Shown: positions 54,603 to 64,000 of the stretch, one piece after another
Position numbering within the stretch: the stretch's first letter is position 1
How the letters are laid out: the number at the start of each line of letters is the position of its first letter
Assembly: GCA_030063045.1 (NCBI GenBank)
Contig: JAQSEB010000040.1
Location: forward strand, 62,001 to 126,000
DNA: 64,000 nucleotides
From: Pratylenchus scribneri
Taxonomy: Eukaryota; Nematoda; Chromadorea; Rhabditida; Pratylenchidae
Reading direction: 5' to 3'
The notes under the pieces: model-generated
Database searches by the model: none
The model's input: only the letters and a program-made list of their open reading frames with translations
What the model was told of the DNA's origin: nothing
Translations under genes and position numbers: made by a program

Positions 54603-57600
54603 TCATTCCGTGTTCATCGCATCGTCAGCAATTTTTGCCAATTCATTGACTGCATTGTTCAGTGCCTTCACATGTTTAGGGTATTTTTTCGAATTGGATT
54701 CTGGTTTGCCAATTTCCTTCTCCAGCTCGACTTTTAGCTCATTTACATTTTTCAATATTCCTTGCACTTTTGTTATGGGCATAGCTTTAAAGAAAAAGTA
54801 TAATATTTTTAATTCCCCAGTAAGTATTATTTTTCGGCACTATGTCAATTCCACAATAGGGTCAATGTGAGTGTTTTCGACTTCGAATAAATCAGAAACC
54901 GATTTTAGACCCTACAAACCTTATAACATTTTGTAGATCTCATCGAGAGGCATCGATTGTTATATAAATTGTTATTGTTTGGCCCAAAATAAAAGAGTTT
55001 AAAACCAAAAACTCGAAAAATGGTCTAACACTTTAATTTTAGTCCAAACCATGACACATTATATACTAATCGATGCGTCTCGCTGAGATCTACAAAATAT
55101 TATAAGGTTTGTGGGATCTAAAACCGGTTCGTGATTTATTATAAGGCGAAAAATTGACAGTATTGTGGAATTGACCACATTGGCACTGTCTTTTCTCTAT
55201 TGTGGAATTGACCCCGGACGTTATTTTTCTGGTGCCCTCTCGTTTCTAAAAAAGTGTAAATTGTTGCGTTTCTAAAAAAAGTGTAAAAATGTCGCGTTTC
55301 TAAAAAAAGTGTAAAAATATCAAAAAAACTTAAGGGATGTGTTTAATTTAAGGAAGCCACTTTTCATGAAACTTTGCCTATTTTTAGGCCATTATATGCC
55401 TACAATTAAACAATTATTTATATTTGATAAATACACATGCCTCGGAAATTATGGCCATAAAAGCTATTTTTCTACACTTTTGGCCATAGTGCCTATCTCC
55501 TCATAGAGTTGACCTAAAATTATGATCTATATATCATTTTATAGAGAATTTTACGTGCTATATTATTGGTTAATTCTTTAAAAAATTAGATCAACAAGAA
55601 TTATTGCTCTTCAAAAATTGGGAAAAATTTATTTTTGAAAAATTGATAAAAAAAATTTCAAAAAATTTTAGTCCTATGAAATATTTACCAATATTATAGC
55701 ACGTAAAATTCTCTATAAAATGATATATAGATCATAATTTTAGGTCAACTCTATGAGGAGATAGGCACTATGGCCAAAAGTGTAGAAAAATAGCTTTTAT
55801 GGCCATAATTTCCAAGGCATGTGTATTTATCAAATATAAATAATTGTTTAATTGTAGGCATATAATGGCCTAAAAATAGGCAAAGTTTCATGAAAAGTGG
55901 CTTAATTAAATTAAACACATCCCTTAGGTTTTTTTGATATTTTTACACTTTTTTTAGAAATGCGACATTTTTACACTTTTTTTTAGAAACGCGACATTTT
56001 TACACTTTTTTTAGAAACGCAACAATTTACACTTTTTTAGAAACGCACACGCACGATTTTTCTCCTTAAAAAATTGAAAAATTTGGGGTCTAACTCTCTA
56101 ATTTATGAATATTTTTGTACAAATTTTAGTGGATTTTTTAGAGCTTTAGTGTACTAAGAAAATGCAATAAAAAAATTTTTAAATTTTACCATGCCAGGAA
56201 CTTATGGGTCCTCAAAATCGAGAGTGAGGAATTATTAGAATATGGTGAATTAAAGGAATATTATACAATTATACGATATTTATATTTGTATTCCTATATA
56301 TAAAAGGCTTACTCTTAACACCGCCCTTTTAGCAGTCAACATTTTCAATTCTGCCTTTCCATTAAATTTAGCCAAAACTTTTTCATATATTTGTTCATAT
56401 TTGACTTTTTGCGAGATTGCTTCAAATTTGTCCCATTTTTCCTTTTCCTCTGTTGTGTTTATCGTGTAATCCTTGGTAAAAATTATTCCGTCCACTTCGT
56501 TTACCTTTGAAATTTTTACAAAAATGTTATAAATTTAGTTTATGGCCTAAAGCATTTTTTAATTCAGCCCATTTTTACCTTATTGAATTTACCTTATAGA
56601 GAAATCCTATAATATTCTCTATAAAATACCAATCTTAAAAATGAATGCTTTCGGCCAAAATTGTTAAAAATAATAATTTTCGGTAATAAATTTGCAGAAT
56701 ATTTTTAATTCACTTTTTATAATAATATCGAGGGCTTCTCCATTCAAATTGCCATATTCATCTTGGTTTAATTAATTTAATAACTTCTTTTTTTGTCACT
56801 CATTAAAATTTAAATAAAGTTTCACGTCTAGTTGTCCTGACTATTTATAAACTATGGTAGATCCTGGTCAGTTTTTTAACTGTCTCGATTTTAAAAACCA
56901 GCTTTTTGAAAAACGTCGGTTTTCAGATGGTATTTTTCGATTATTTTTAATTTTTACCCTGCAGATTTATTTTAGATCAACTGGAGAAATGTACCGGTGA
57001 ACCCCATGGATCGTTGGGTATAGGGTTAGTATCATCTTGGGATAGGTTTTCATCCTATGTAACCCTAACCTTAACCGTAAGCATTTGTAAGGAGGATTTT
57101 CATTTCAAATTAATCTGGGTAGTGATAACCGAAAAGTACCATTCGATTTCGGTTTATCCTATTCTATTTTCATAATTGCATCAATTTTGTCAAGCCTAAA
57201 CCAACCACGATCTACTCTACTTAAAAACTGACTATGAGAATGGAGGCAAAAATAGATGTGCTTACAAATTTTAATATCTTTATCTCCCCCATTTTTATTC
57301 AATATACATGAAAATAATGAAAATATATCAAACCTTTCTTAGCATGTATTCATTTTCATCGTTTGAATACTGGACTCCAATTTTTCGGCCCAATTTAATC
57401 ACATAGAATTCTGCTGAAGCAGATGCATTCAATGGATTCTCTTTTGCCAATTCCAATACATTTTTTATATTCCCATTCAATTCCTTTAGCAATTTTCTTA
57501 TTCCTTCAACTTCTTTCGATAAACTTTTGATCACTTTTTCTTTATCTTTGTACTTTTTCTCTAACTCTTTCATTCTCTCCTCATATTTACTGTTTTGTTC

Positions 57601-58430
57601 CAATTTAAGATTGAACTTTTCTCCTAACTTTGTCATTCTCTCGTCATATTTACTTTTAAGTTCCAATTTACGCTTTTCTAAATCATCCAAATTTTGCAAA
57701 ATTACTTTTGGTTCAAGTAGGCCTTGAATTTTAAAGATAAATTTTAAAAAATTTATTATATTGTATCGATGTTTCAAAATAAATATCGAAAAAAAAATAT
57801 TTAAAATGCCGAATAAAGTAATAATAGATTTTAACAGTTTAGTGATTTGTCCTAGACCCCTAAATCCTATATCCATTCGATAGATCTCGTCAAGACGAGT
57901 CGATTGGTATATATTTTGTCGAAGTTTGATCAAAATAAAGGGTATTAAACCGTTTAAACCTTTTGCGGATTTTGGTTCAAAACCAAGTTAAAATTGACCA
58001 CCAAATCATGACAAAATATATACCAATCGACACGTCTTGATGAAATTTATCGATTGGGTATAGTGTTTAGGGGTCTAGGAGAAACCACTAAACCGTTAAA
58101 ATCTATTATTATTTTATTCGACATCTTCAATATTCTATTCGGCATTTTTAATAATTTATTCGGCATTTTCAAAGTAAATTAAATACTATCCATATCGAAA
58201 ATCGGCATTTTCTAAGGTCAAAAAAATTACGAAATCGAAAATCGATATTTCTGTACAAGAAACAACTGAAATTTGGAACCGAAATGAAATTTAATTGAAA
58301 ACACATTTTTCTTAGTTAATCGAAATCATTTACCTAACCCTGAAATTGTGTTGCCAGCATTCACATGTAAAAAAAGGTGACGGATAATAAATATCAAGAA
58401 AAAATTAATACAAATTTTTTTATCAAACAT
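54603..58430 (-). CDS. SCC-2: secreted coiled-coil family protein
   Basis: Exons: 58334-58430 (signal peptide, starts MFDKKICINFFLIFII), 57334-57722, 56313-56504 and 54603-54784. Exon 57334-57722 has repeated KSKYDERM-type sequence, a Lys/Glu coiled coil (KSLSKEVEGIRKLLKEL) and ELAKENPLNASASAEFYV; 56313-56504 opens VNEVDG; the last exon ends VKALNNAVNELAKIAD. All match SCC-1. The exon at 51385-51660 of SCC-1 has no counterpart here; it is a multiple of three, so its absence keeps frame. The last intron is a problem: with GTAAGC as donor, 192 bases leave phase 0, but the final exon needs phase 1, so it would stop at once. Either a different donor is used or this copy ends early. Function unknown. 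Confidence 0.65.
54845..55215. repeat. Palindromic element, GATCTCATCAAGACGCATCG family, copy 4
   Basis: In the last intron of SCC-2. Outer ends TCAATTCCACAATAGGGTCA and ATTGTGGAATTGACC, inner arms TTGTAGATCTCATCGAGAG and GCTGAGATCTACAAAAT. The outer ends show how far this copy extends. Confidence 0.65.
55241..56045. repeat. 805-bp foldback element in SCC-2
   Basis: Arms 55,241-55,569 and 55,688-56,045 are near-perfect reverse complements (for example CTCCTCATAGAGTTGACC and GGTCAACTCTATGAGGAG) with a loop of about 118 bases. Each arm starts with three tandem units GCGTTTCTAAAAAAAGTGTA. No ORF. Confidence 0.85.
57805..58122. repeat. Palindromic element, GATCTCATCAAGACGCATCG family, copy 5
   Basis: In SCC-2 intron 1. 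GTAATAATAGATTTTAAC and GTTAAAATCTATTATT outer arms; CCTAGACCCCTAAAT and TTTAGGGGTCTAGG inner arms; GATCTCGTCAAGACGAGTCG and GACACGTCTTGATGAAAT near the centre. Confidence 0.7.
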
Positions 58431-59139
58431 TTTAATGGATTCTTAATATTAAAATAATATTGGCAAAAATTATTGTAAATTCAATTGGCAGAGTATAATT
58501 TTAATAAAATATCATTCGGAATTATTTTAAACTGTTGAAATTATTTTTAACCAAGTGGAATTAAAACAGCTGGTAGAGTAGCTCAGGGTGAATTCAATTT
58601 CGTTTCTCGTAGAGAGTTCCAATTTTTTTAGGCATCTAGGATGAATTTCGGAATTTTTAAACCCTCAAGATAAATACCGACATTTTTAAATCCTTGTGGT
58701 GAAGCATTTTTGGATCTTTGGGATAAATTCCGGTATTTTTGGACTGACAAAATGAATTCATGTATTTTTGGACCCTCGAGATGAATTCCGGCATTTTCGG
58801 AACTCTAGTGAATTTTTGTACGTTTAAAATTCAATTCCACGAAATTCTAAATTTCCAAAAATCGCTGTACACTTATTAGAATTCAATTCCGCGAAATTCT
58901 AAATTTTCCAAAAATCGCAATTATTAATTTTGGAAAAATTTCTTTAATATTTTCATGGAAGAGCTGGACAGATAGCTTTTTATTTTGAAAGGGACTAGTA
59001 AAAAATGAATTTTATGAATGAAAATGAAGCATAATTGTCAAATATTTATAGGTCAATATTTCAGAATATTCTGCAGGTGTGCTCTGAAAAAGGCAACAAT
59101 AAAAATTTGAAGATGCTAATTTAAAATCTATCAATAATA

Positions 59140-59620
59140 ATGACACTCACCGGCGGCTCAAATCATGAGCTCAAATGTCCGCACAATATCCAATACCTCA
59201 CCAAGAAAGTTCAATTCGCCGTCCTATGTTTGATCATTTGCCCATCTTCTTTCATCGAATTTGGCCTTCAATTTCAAGAAAATAGTATTAAATATTGATA
59301 TACCCTCCGTCCTCTGATCTTTCAAAAATTTGAAAATCCTGACTTAAAATCAATAAAAATGATATTAGATCAGCTGATCCTCAAGTCATTGGATCAAGTG
59401 TGTGGCAATGGGTCCGAGAGCTCATCAAGAAAGTTCAACTCTCCGTCCTATGTTTGATCATTTTGTCCACTTCCTTCATCAATAACGATTTGCCCTTAAA
59501 TTTCAAAGAAAATTGAAGCTTGGCCATATATGGCTCTCCGTCCTATTATTGATCATCTAGCATCATTTGCACTTTTCATTCACTCACAAATTTGGCCAAC
59601 AAATCATTCTATGAAAATGA
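59140..59620. repeat. Diverged tandem repeat, about 200-bp unit
   Basis: CTCACCAAGAAAGTTCAATTC...CCGTCCTATGTTTGATCATT at about 59,190 recurs as CTCATCAAGAAAGTTCAACTC...CCGTCCTATGTTTGATCATT at about 59,430 and, shorter, as CTCCGTCCTATTATTGATCA at about 59,547. TTTGGCCTTCAATTTCAA-like sequence follows. No gene. Confidence 0.6.
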
Positions 59621-60548
59621 AATTTGGCCATTTGGTGGATTTTAGAATTGATAAAGGAGGAAATAAGGCATTGTAAAAAGTGAGTTAAACTGACAGCCAA
59701 TTTACTTAATTTTGGCACAGTCAATCAAATAACCATTTTGAAGTGAAATTAGGCCAAAAATGTTCTTTTGTGAAATCGTTTTCAACTCAACATCTCCACA
59801 TTACAGTTATACCGAAATTCCTCAATTTACATGACAAAAAAAATCAAACTTTCTCTCTTCCAATTTCACCCAATTTTGTTTGCTAAGAATTGATTCTTCC
59901 GTTATTCATGAAGTCAACAAATTGTAATATTTCAAATATTTATATGGAAGTTCTTTGTTGAACTAAAATGAACGCTCATCCAGAGGCCTATTTAAGATGT
60001 TGTGATGCCGTAACAGATTATATCTTTCCTTATTAGAAATTTTCCTTATTAGCCAATCTTATTCATTTTTTAATATTTTATCTAACAATTTGAATTGAGA
60101 ATATCGGGGAAAAAGAAATGGCTAAGAAAATAATAATGATGTCATTTTTTATCGAATGATTGGTGGCAATCAATTACTTGATCCTCTCTTCATCCATTCA
60201 ATTGGCCAGCCACTAATCAACAGCAAGCAGCAATGCATTAAGGCCATTACTTAAAATAGGTGTCTGCTTAAATTGGACAAAAAATTATTAAATCCTTGAA
60301 TTTGTCTTCAAAAATAATTACATGTCCTGAATTGTTCTCAAAATGATCCAAAAATGCATTGTTTATCGGAATCAAAATTATAATATTAATAACCATAAAT
60401 AATTTTAATTAGTGAGAAAATAGGACACAATTAAACAAAGAATAAATTTTGTTGAATATTTCCTTTAGTAAATATATTAATTATCCAAATATCAATCCAT
60501 GGACATTCATCATGCTGTACTAATCGCTTCATTCTGCGCTAATTAATT
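59621..60548. other. Intergenic, no gene seen
   Basis: AT-rich spacer between the tandem repeat and the SCC-3 relic. CAGCAAGCAGCA at about 60,220 is shared with 53,285, suggesting that duplicated flank continues here. Confidence 0.35.
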
Positions 60549-60960
60549 ACATCATAGCCACAATCTTTGCCAATTCCTTCACTGCTTCGTTGAGTTCCTT
60601 CACTTGATTGGCCTTGTCTATCGCACATCTTGTGGTTTGGCAATTTCCTTGTCCAACTTAATTTTTTCTAGTTCACTTTGCCAATATTCATTTATTGGCA
60701 TAGCTTTAATGAAAAGTAAATATATATATTTGACAACAAAATTATTAACACATTATATTCCTTTTTGAACAGCCAATTTTGATCCCACATTTTCAATACT
60801 TTTTCATATTTTTAATTCAGTTTAGCCAAAATTTCCCATATTTAAATTTTAGCGAATTCTGTTGGTAATTTTACCATTTTTTCCTTTCTTTTTCAGTATA
60901 TACATATGTGTACCTTGGCCACAATTTTGCCATCCAACTCAATAACCTTTGAATTTGGTT
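60549..60960 (-). pseudogene. SCC-3: relic of a third secreted coiled-coil family copy
   Basis: The two 3'-most exons of the family are recognisable. 60,768-60,950 reads KVIELDGKIVAKVH and, further on, VLKMWDQNWLFKKEY, matching VNEVDGTVVTKV and MWDQNRFFKKQY of SCC-1, but with in-frame stops. 60,549-60,710 reads AMPINEY...LDKEIAKPQDV and, after a frameshift, VKELNEAVKELAKIV. No exon 1 or coiled-coil exon is seen upstream. A dead third copy of the tandem array. Confidence 0.75.
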
Positions 60961-61265
60961 TATAATATTTATTAATTTTATTAAAATAGATTTTAAAAAA
61001 ATCCAACTAATTTTGACAAAAGTTTAATTTCATTATGATTAATAATAAAATTTCCTTAAAATACCCATTTATAGATAATTTTTGTCCAAGATTTTAATTC
61101 AGTATGGATCCCGCTTAGGCTTGCCCCAATTAATAGTAAAGCAAAAAGGCGAGAAATAATTTGTACCAGCCAACTCCATATTATATTATATTATAAAATA
61201 ACAGATGAAATTATGTTGTTTTTCATTCACTTTGCGGATTTTTGGCTCATCTTTCCATCTCCTCT

Positions 61266-61850
61266 TCATTCAATCCATTTAGGTAGCCAGCAAACGCGTA
61301 AGGCTTTTTGGCCGCCGCTTAGAAAATGGGCTTGGCCATATTTACCCTTGGAATTGCTGCTGGGATTTTGGCCACTGCCTAACCAAGGATTTTGCTCTGT
61401 TTTGGCCCTGAAATTGCTGGGATTTTGGCCACTGCCTAACCAAGGGTTTTGCCCTATTTTGGCCCTAGGATTGCTGGGATTTTGGCCACTGCCTAACCAA
61501 GGATTTTGCTCTGTTTTGGCCCTGAAATTGCTGGGATTTTGGCCACTGCCTAACCAAGGGTTTTGCCCTATTTTGGCCCTAGGATTGCTGAGGTTTTGGC
61601 CGGCACTGGCACCGAAAAGAGGGAAGAAAAGAAGAAAGTCAGCCTGCTCCTGGGCAACTGGAAATTTTGCTGACTCTTTGGCCCAGGCATTGGCCAAAAA
61701 GGCATCGAATTGATTGATTGAATCGATTTTTGGTCCTTGTTTACTGAATTTTATTCTAGTTAAATCACTGTGATGAGGAATGAAAATGGAGTCATGCAGA
61801 GAACAGAGAGGCAGAGAGAAAAGGGCAAATTGAATTAGAATAGAAGCCAT
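61266..61850 (-). CDS. Secreted-looking protein with four 19-residue tandem repeats
   Basis: Uninterrupted 194-residue ORF. MASILIQFALFSLPLCSL is a plausible signal peptide. After a non-repetitive part (to about residue 80) come four 57-base units alternating RAKIGQNPWLGSGQNPSN and RAKTEQNPWLGSGQNPSN, so a 114-base higher-order period. Each unit has basic residues (RAK) at a regular spacing, as in precursors cut into small peptides, but that is only a guess. The opposite strand is also open (61,213-61,713); I prefer minus because of the signal peptide and hydrophilic repeats. No family recognised. Confidence 0.5.
   Translation of the reverse strand: MASILIQFALFSLPLCSLHDSIFIPHHSDLTRIKFSKQGPKIDSINQFDAFLANAWAKESAKFPVAQEQADFLLFFPLFGASAGQNLSNPRAKIGQNPWLGSGQNPSNFRAKTEQNPWLGSGQNPSNPRAKIGQNPWLGSGQNPSNFRAKTEQNPWLGSGQNPSSNSKGKYGQAHFLSGGQKALRVCWLPKWIE
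61360..61590. repeat. Tandem repeat, 4 x 57 bp in two alternating types
   Basis: Unit on + : GGGATTTTGGCCACTGCCTA ACCAAGGxTTTTGC followed by either TCTGTTTTGGCCCTGAAA or CCTATTTTGGCCCTAGGA. Types alternate, so duplication of a 114-bp pair was the last event. Confidence 0.85.
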
Positions 61851-63621
61851 TAATCAAAAAATGTCATTTTATTTAATCAAATCTTAAACAAAAAATTCTA
61901 TATTTCAAAAAATACATTCTCTATGAATTAATTATTCAATTCCAAGAAAATTAGTAGAATTTTTATGATCCGTTCTCTTTCCACTATTTCAAAAGATTTA
62001 TAAGTTCTAATGTTTCATCCTTACTAAAAACACTGTTGACAAATCCAAATAATCTCTCTAATTAATTTTTTCAACTCATCATAAATTTTCTAAAATTCGT
62101 AAATTTATTAATCATTACACACAGTAAAAGCGATTTATTAAATTATAAGCAAGCACTTGAGGGGGTAATTGCTTGGTTCCTCGTCATCTAACCTCAAACA
62201 CACAAAATTTCCTATCATGAATCATAACTCCATTCGCTAGCCTGACACTACTTACCTGTCTAGTATTTTTATTTTAATCCGCTTTATCCGACTATTCGCG
62301 CAGGGCATCCGGCACGGTCTACGTGCTTCCGTTATATTCCTAATTTGACAATTACGGAATAATTTGTTTCTTATATTGAAATTAAATTTAAATGGATACA
62401 TGACAAATCATTACCTTTTTCATACCAATCTCGATCTCCAAATTCATCCATGCCGATTCATATTTAATGCACGGATATTTTAAGATTAGTCGCCTGAAAA
62501 ATCAGAATTATTATATTTTAAATATCAAATGTAAATTTTTCCTTTTTGACTCTTTTAGATTAAAAATTTTTGCAGATATCCGCGGATATATTAATGGTTT
62601 GCATGAAGAATGCAAGAATGGGTTTGGGCTTTTTCTGTTTTAGCCATTCGATGAAAGGGCATCTGCGAAGATGACTGGTGACTTTTTTTGGGAAGAAAAG
62701 GCACATGATTCAATTGGCCCATGGCCCATTCCATGGCCTCGATGTGATTTCGGCGCAAATTGTTGACTGAATGAAATATTTGGGGGGAGTGTATGGACTG
62801 GAGGGTAAAATCATTTTTAGATAGAACAGCCCAGAAGGGAGGATGGAAGAGTGGAGGATTGGATAAATCCAATGGCCATTGGGTAATTTTTGGCGGCGTC
62901 GTTTTGCAAAATTTTGGCCATGGGTTTGATAATAGAATGAATGGAAAATGAAGGACTAAAAGCCAGCAACATTTCTTGCAGCCATTTTGGCCATTTTAAA
63001 AGGTAAAATCACAATCTTCAAATCTCATTCATTTATTTTTATTCAAGAAAGCCATTTCATTTGTAATTGTAAGTAAATATCAGCTAGAAAATAATTTTAT
63101 TCATTTTTTAACCAGACCTAAGACTAATAAGTAGGGTTCGACAGAGTCAGTTAACCGAAAACCGGTTTTTTGGCTTAAAATCGAAATCGAAATAAAACCG
63201 ATCATTTTTCCTATTCACAATGAGGGACAATTTTTGAATAAAATTTTTCGGTGCTCAAATTTTCCCCTTATAGTTGGGCCATTTTTGAAAAATGTTTCTT
63301 CTTGCGGAACTATTTTCAGTTAAATTTTCTCTAAAATGGCAAGAAGATTTAGAAATTGATGAAAAAGAAAATATTGCAGATAACTTTTGAATTATTTTAT
63401 TTGTTTTTTTTGTTTGATATATAAAAATTAAAATATTTTAAAATTTTAATAAACTTTTCAAAAAATCGAAAGACCAAAACCAAAAGACTGAAAATCGATG
63501 CCGGCAAACCGAGAAAAAGAAAACCGAAAACCTCGGTTTAAAACTGACTATGTCCTATCCTAATAATATATAATTTAAAGTGACCAGAATTTAAAATAAT
63601 TTGAAAAAAATTTTTAGCGGA
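61851..63621. other. Intergenic, no certain gene
   Basis: AT-rich. 62,590-62,800 is the paralogue of the 53.3-53.5 kb segment. 63,120-63,560 holds a CGGTTTT-family inverted repeat: AGTCAGTTAACCGAAAACCG at the left and AACCTCGGTTTAAAACTGAC at the right, with a decayed middle. Confidence 0.45.
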
Positions 63622-63804
63622 ATGAAATTCATCTTATTTACAATTTTTTGTGTGCTAACTTCCATATCGGCTAATTCAATTGGACCGGTTGTGATGATCA
63701 CAGGCGCAAATCGAGGCCTGGGTAAGGCCATATTGGAATTGTTGGTTGAAGACAAATCGGTGAAAGTGATTTTTGCCACCTACCGGGAAGGAAGCGACCA
63801 TACG
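63622..63804 (+). CDS. Short-chain dehydrogenase/reductase, first exon (gene runs beyond the window)
   Basis: ATG at 63,622 gives MKFILFTIFCVLTSISAN, a signal peptide, then GPVVMITGANRGLGKAILEL: the TGxxxGxG dinucleotide-binding motif with the NRGLG form common in the carbonyl-reductase/sniffer-like subgroup. The exon ends at a GT donor (ACG|GTAAAA, 63,805). TTTTTAG at 63,611-63,617 just before the ATG could be a trans-splice acceptor. The catalytic Ser-Tyr-Lys lies in later exons outside this window; 63,805-64,000 is intron. SDRs with a signal peptide are less common than cytosolic ones. Confidence 0.8.
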
Positions 63805-64000
63805 GTAAAATTTTTACTTTGCATAATTTATTAATAATTAGTAATAACTAATTAATAAAAAAGTGAATTATCCCTTCGATATTTAAATAATTTTGATCCA
63901 TAATTCACGGAGAAAATAGTTGTCAAAAAATAGATTTAGCATTTGAAATGCTTTAATTTAAATTCATTACAAATCTTAAATCCTCTATTAATATACCCGG

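Noticed and set aside
49562..58430. Assignment of the SCC genes to the SXP/RAL-2 nematode family
   Set aside because: Similar size and charge, but the SXP/RAL-2 signature motifs are not present in the exons I could read.
61213..61713. Plus-strand 166-residue ORF with LLGFWPLPNQGFC repeats
   Set aside because: It is the mirror of the minus-strand repeat protein. The minus reading has a clearer signal peptide, so I kept that one, with modest confidence.
1..64000. tRNA, rRNA and CRISPR arrays
   Set aside because: None seen. No cloverleaf with paired acceptor ends or evenly spaced direct repeats with unique spacers was recognised.

Overview
This is an AT-rich eukaryotic window, very probably from a nematode. 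Coding sequence is split into many small exons with GT-AG introns (one GC-AG). The evidence for a nematode is one ground-like (hedgehog-related) gene, a family of small secreted cysteine-rich proteins with GPI-type tails, and a BEL/Pao retroelement carrying a phlebovirus-type envelope gene, as in nematode elements of the Cer7/Tas kind. I cannot name the species. All multi-exon models were built by hand from splice sites and reading phase; no transcript data were available.

Layout. (1) 0.3-23.5 kb: six paralogues of a secreted Ly6/uPAR-like (LU) family, two on + and four on -, with similar upstream regions and 3' UTRs. Two are intact single-domain genes (LU-2, LU-5), one has two domains (LU-3), and three carry damage (LU-1 frameshift, LU-4 dead exon, LU-6 retroelement insertion). 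(2) 14.1-23.3 kb: a 9,161-bp BEL/Pao element with apparently identical 361-bp LTRs sits inside a coding exon of LU-6, flanked by a 5-bp target duplication. It keeps gag, protease and envelope but has lost nearly all of reverse transcriptase, RNase H and integrase. Downstream of the envelope it carries a segment that reads like an Argonaute linker plus PAZ domain, then a coiled-coil/zinc-knuckle ORF. (3) 27.0-40.7 kb (-): a 16-exon M13 (neprilysin-like) zinc metallopeptidase of 978 residues by my model, all exon phases agreeing. (4) 43.3-48.2 kb (-): a 7-exon ground-like protein of 597 residues. (5) 49.6-61.0 kb (-): a tandem family of secreted charged/coiled-coil proteins that I do not recognise: one copy interrupted by an 837-bp transposon, one nearly complete, one relic. 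(6) 61.3-61.9 kb (-): a secreted-looking protein with four 19-residue repeats. (7) 63.6 kb to the end (+): first exon of a short-chain dehydrogenase with a signal peptide.

The non-coding DNA is crowded with short inverted-repeat elements, several with 8-bp target duplications. The shared theme is secreted or surface proteins in tandem families being broken by recent insertions. The strongest lead is the PAZ-like segment inside the retroelement, which would put a small-RNA-binding fold in a mobile element that the host's RNA silencing would normally target.
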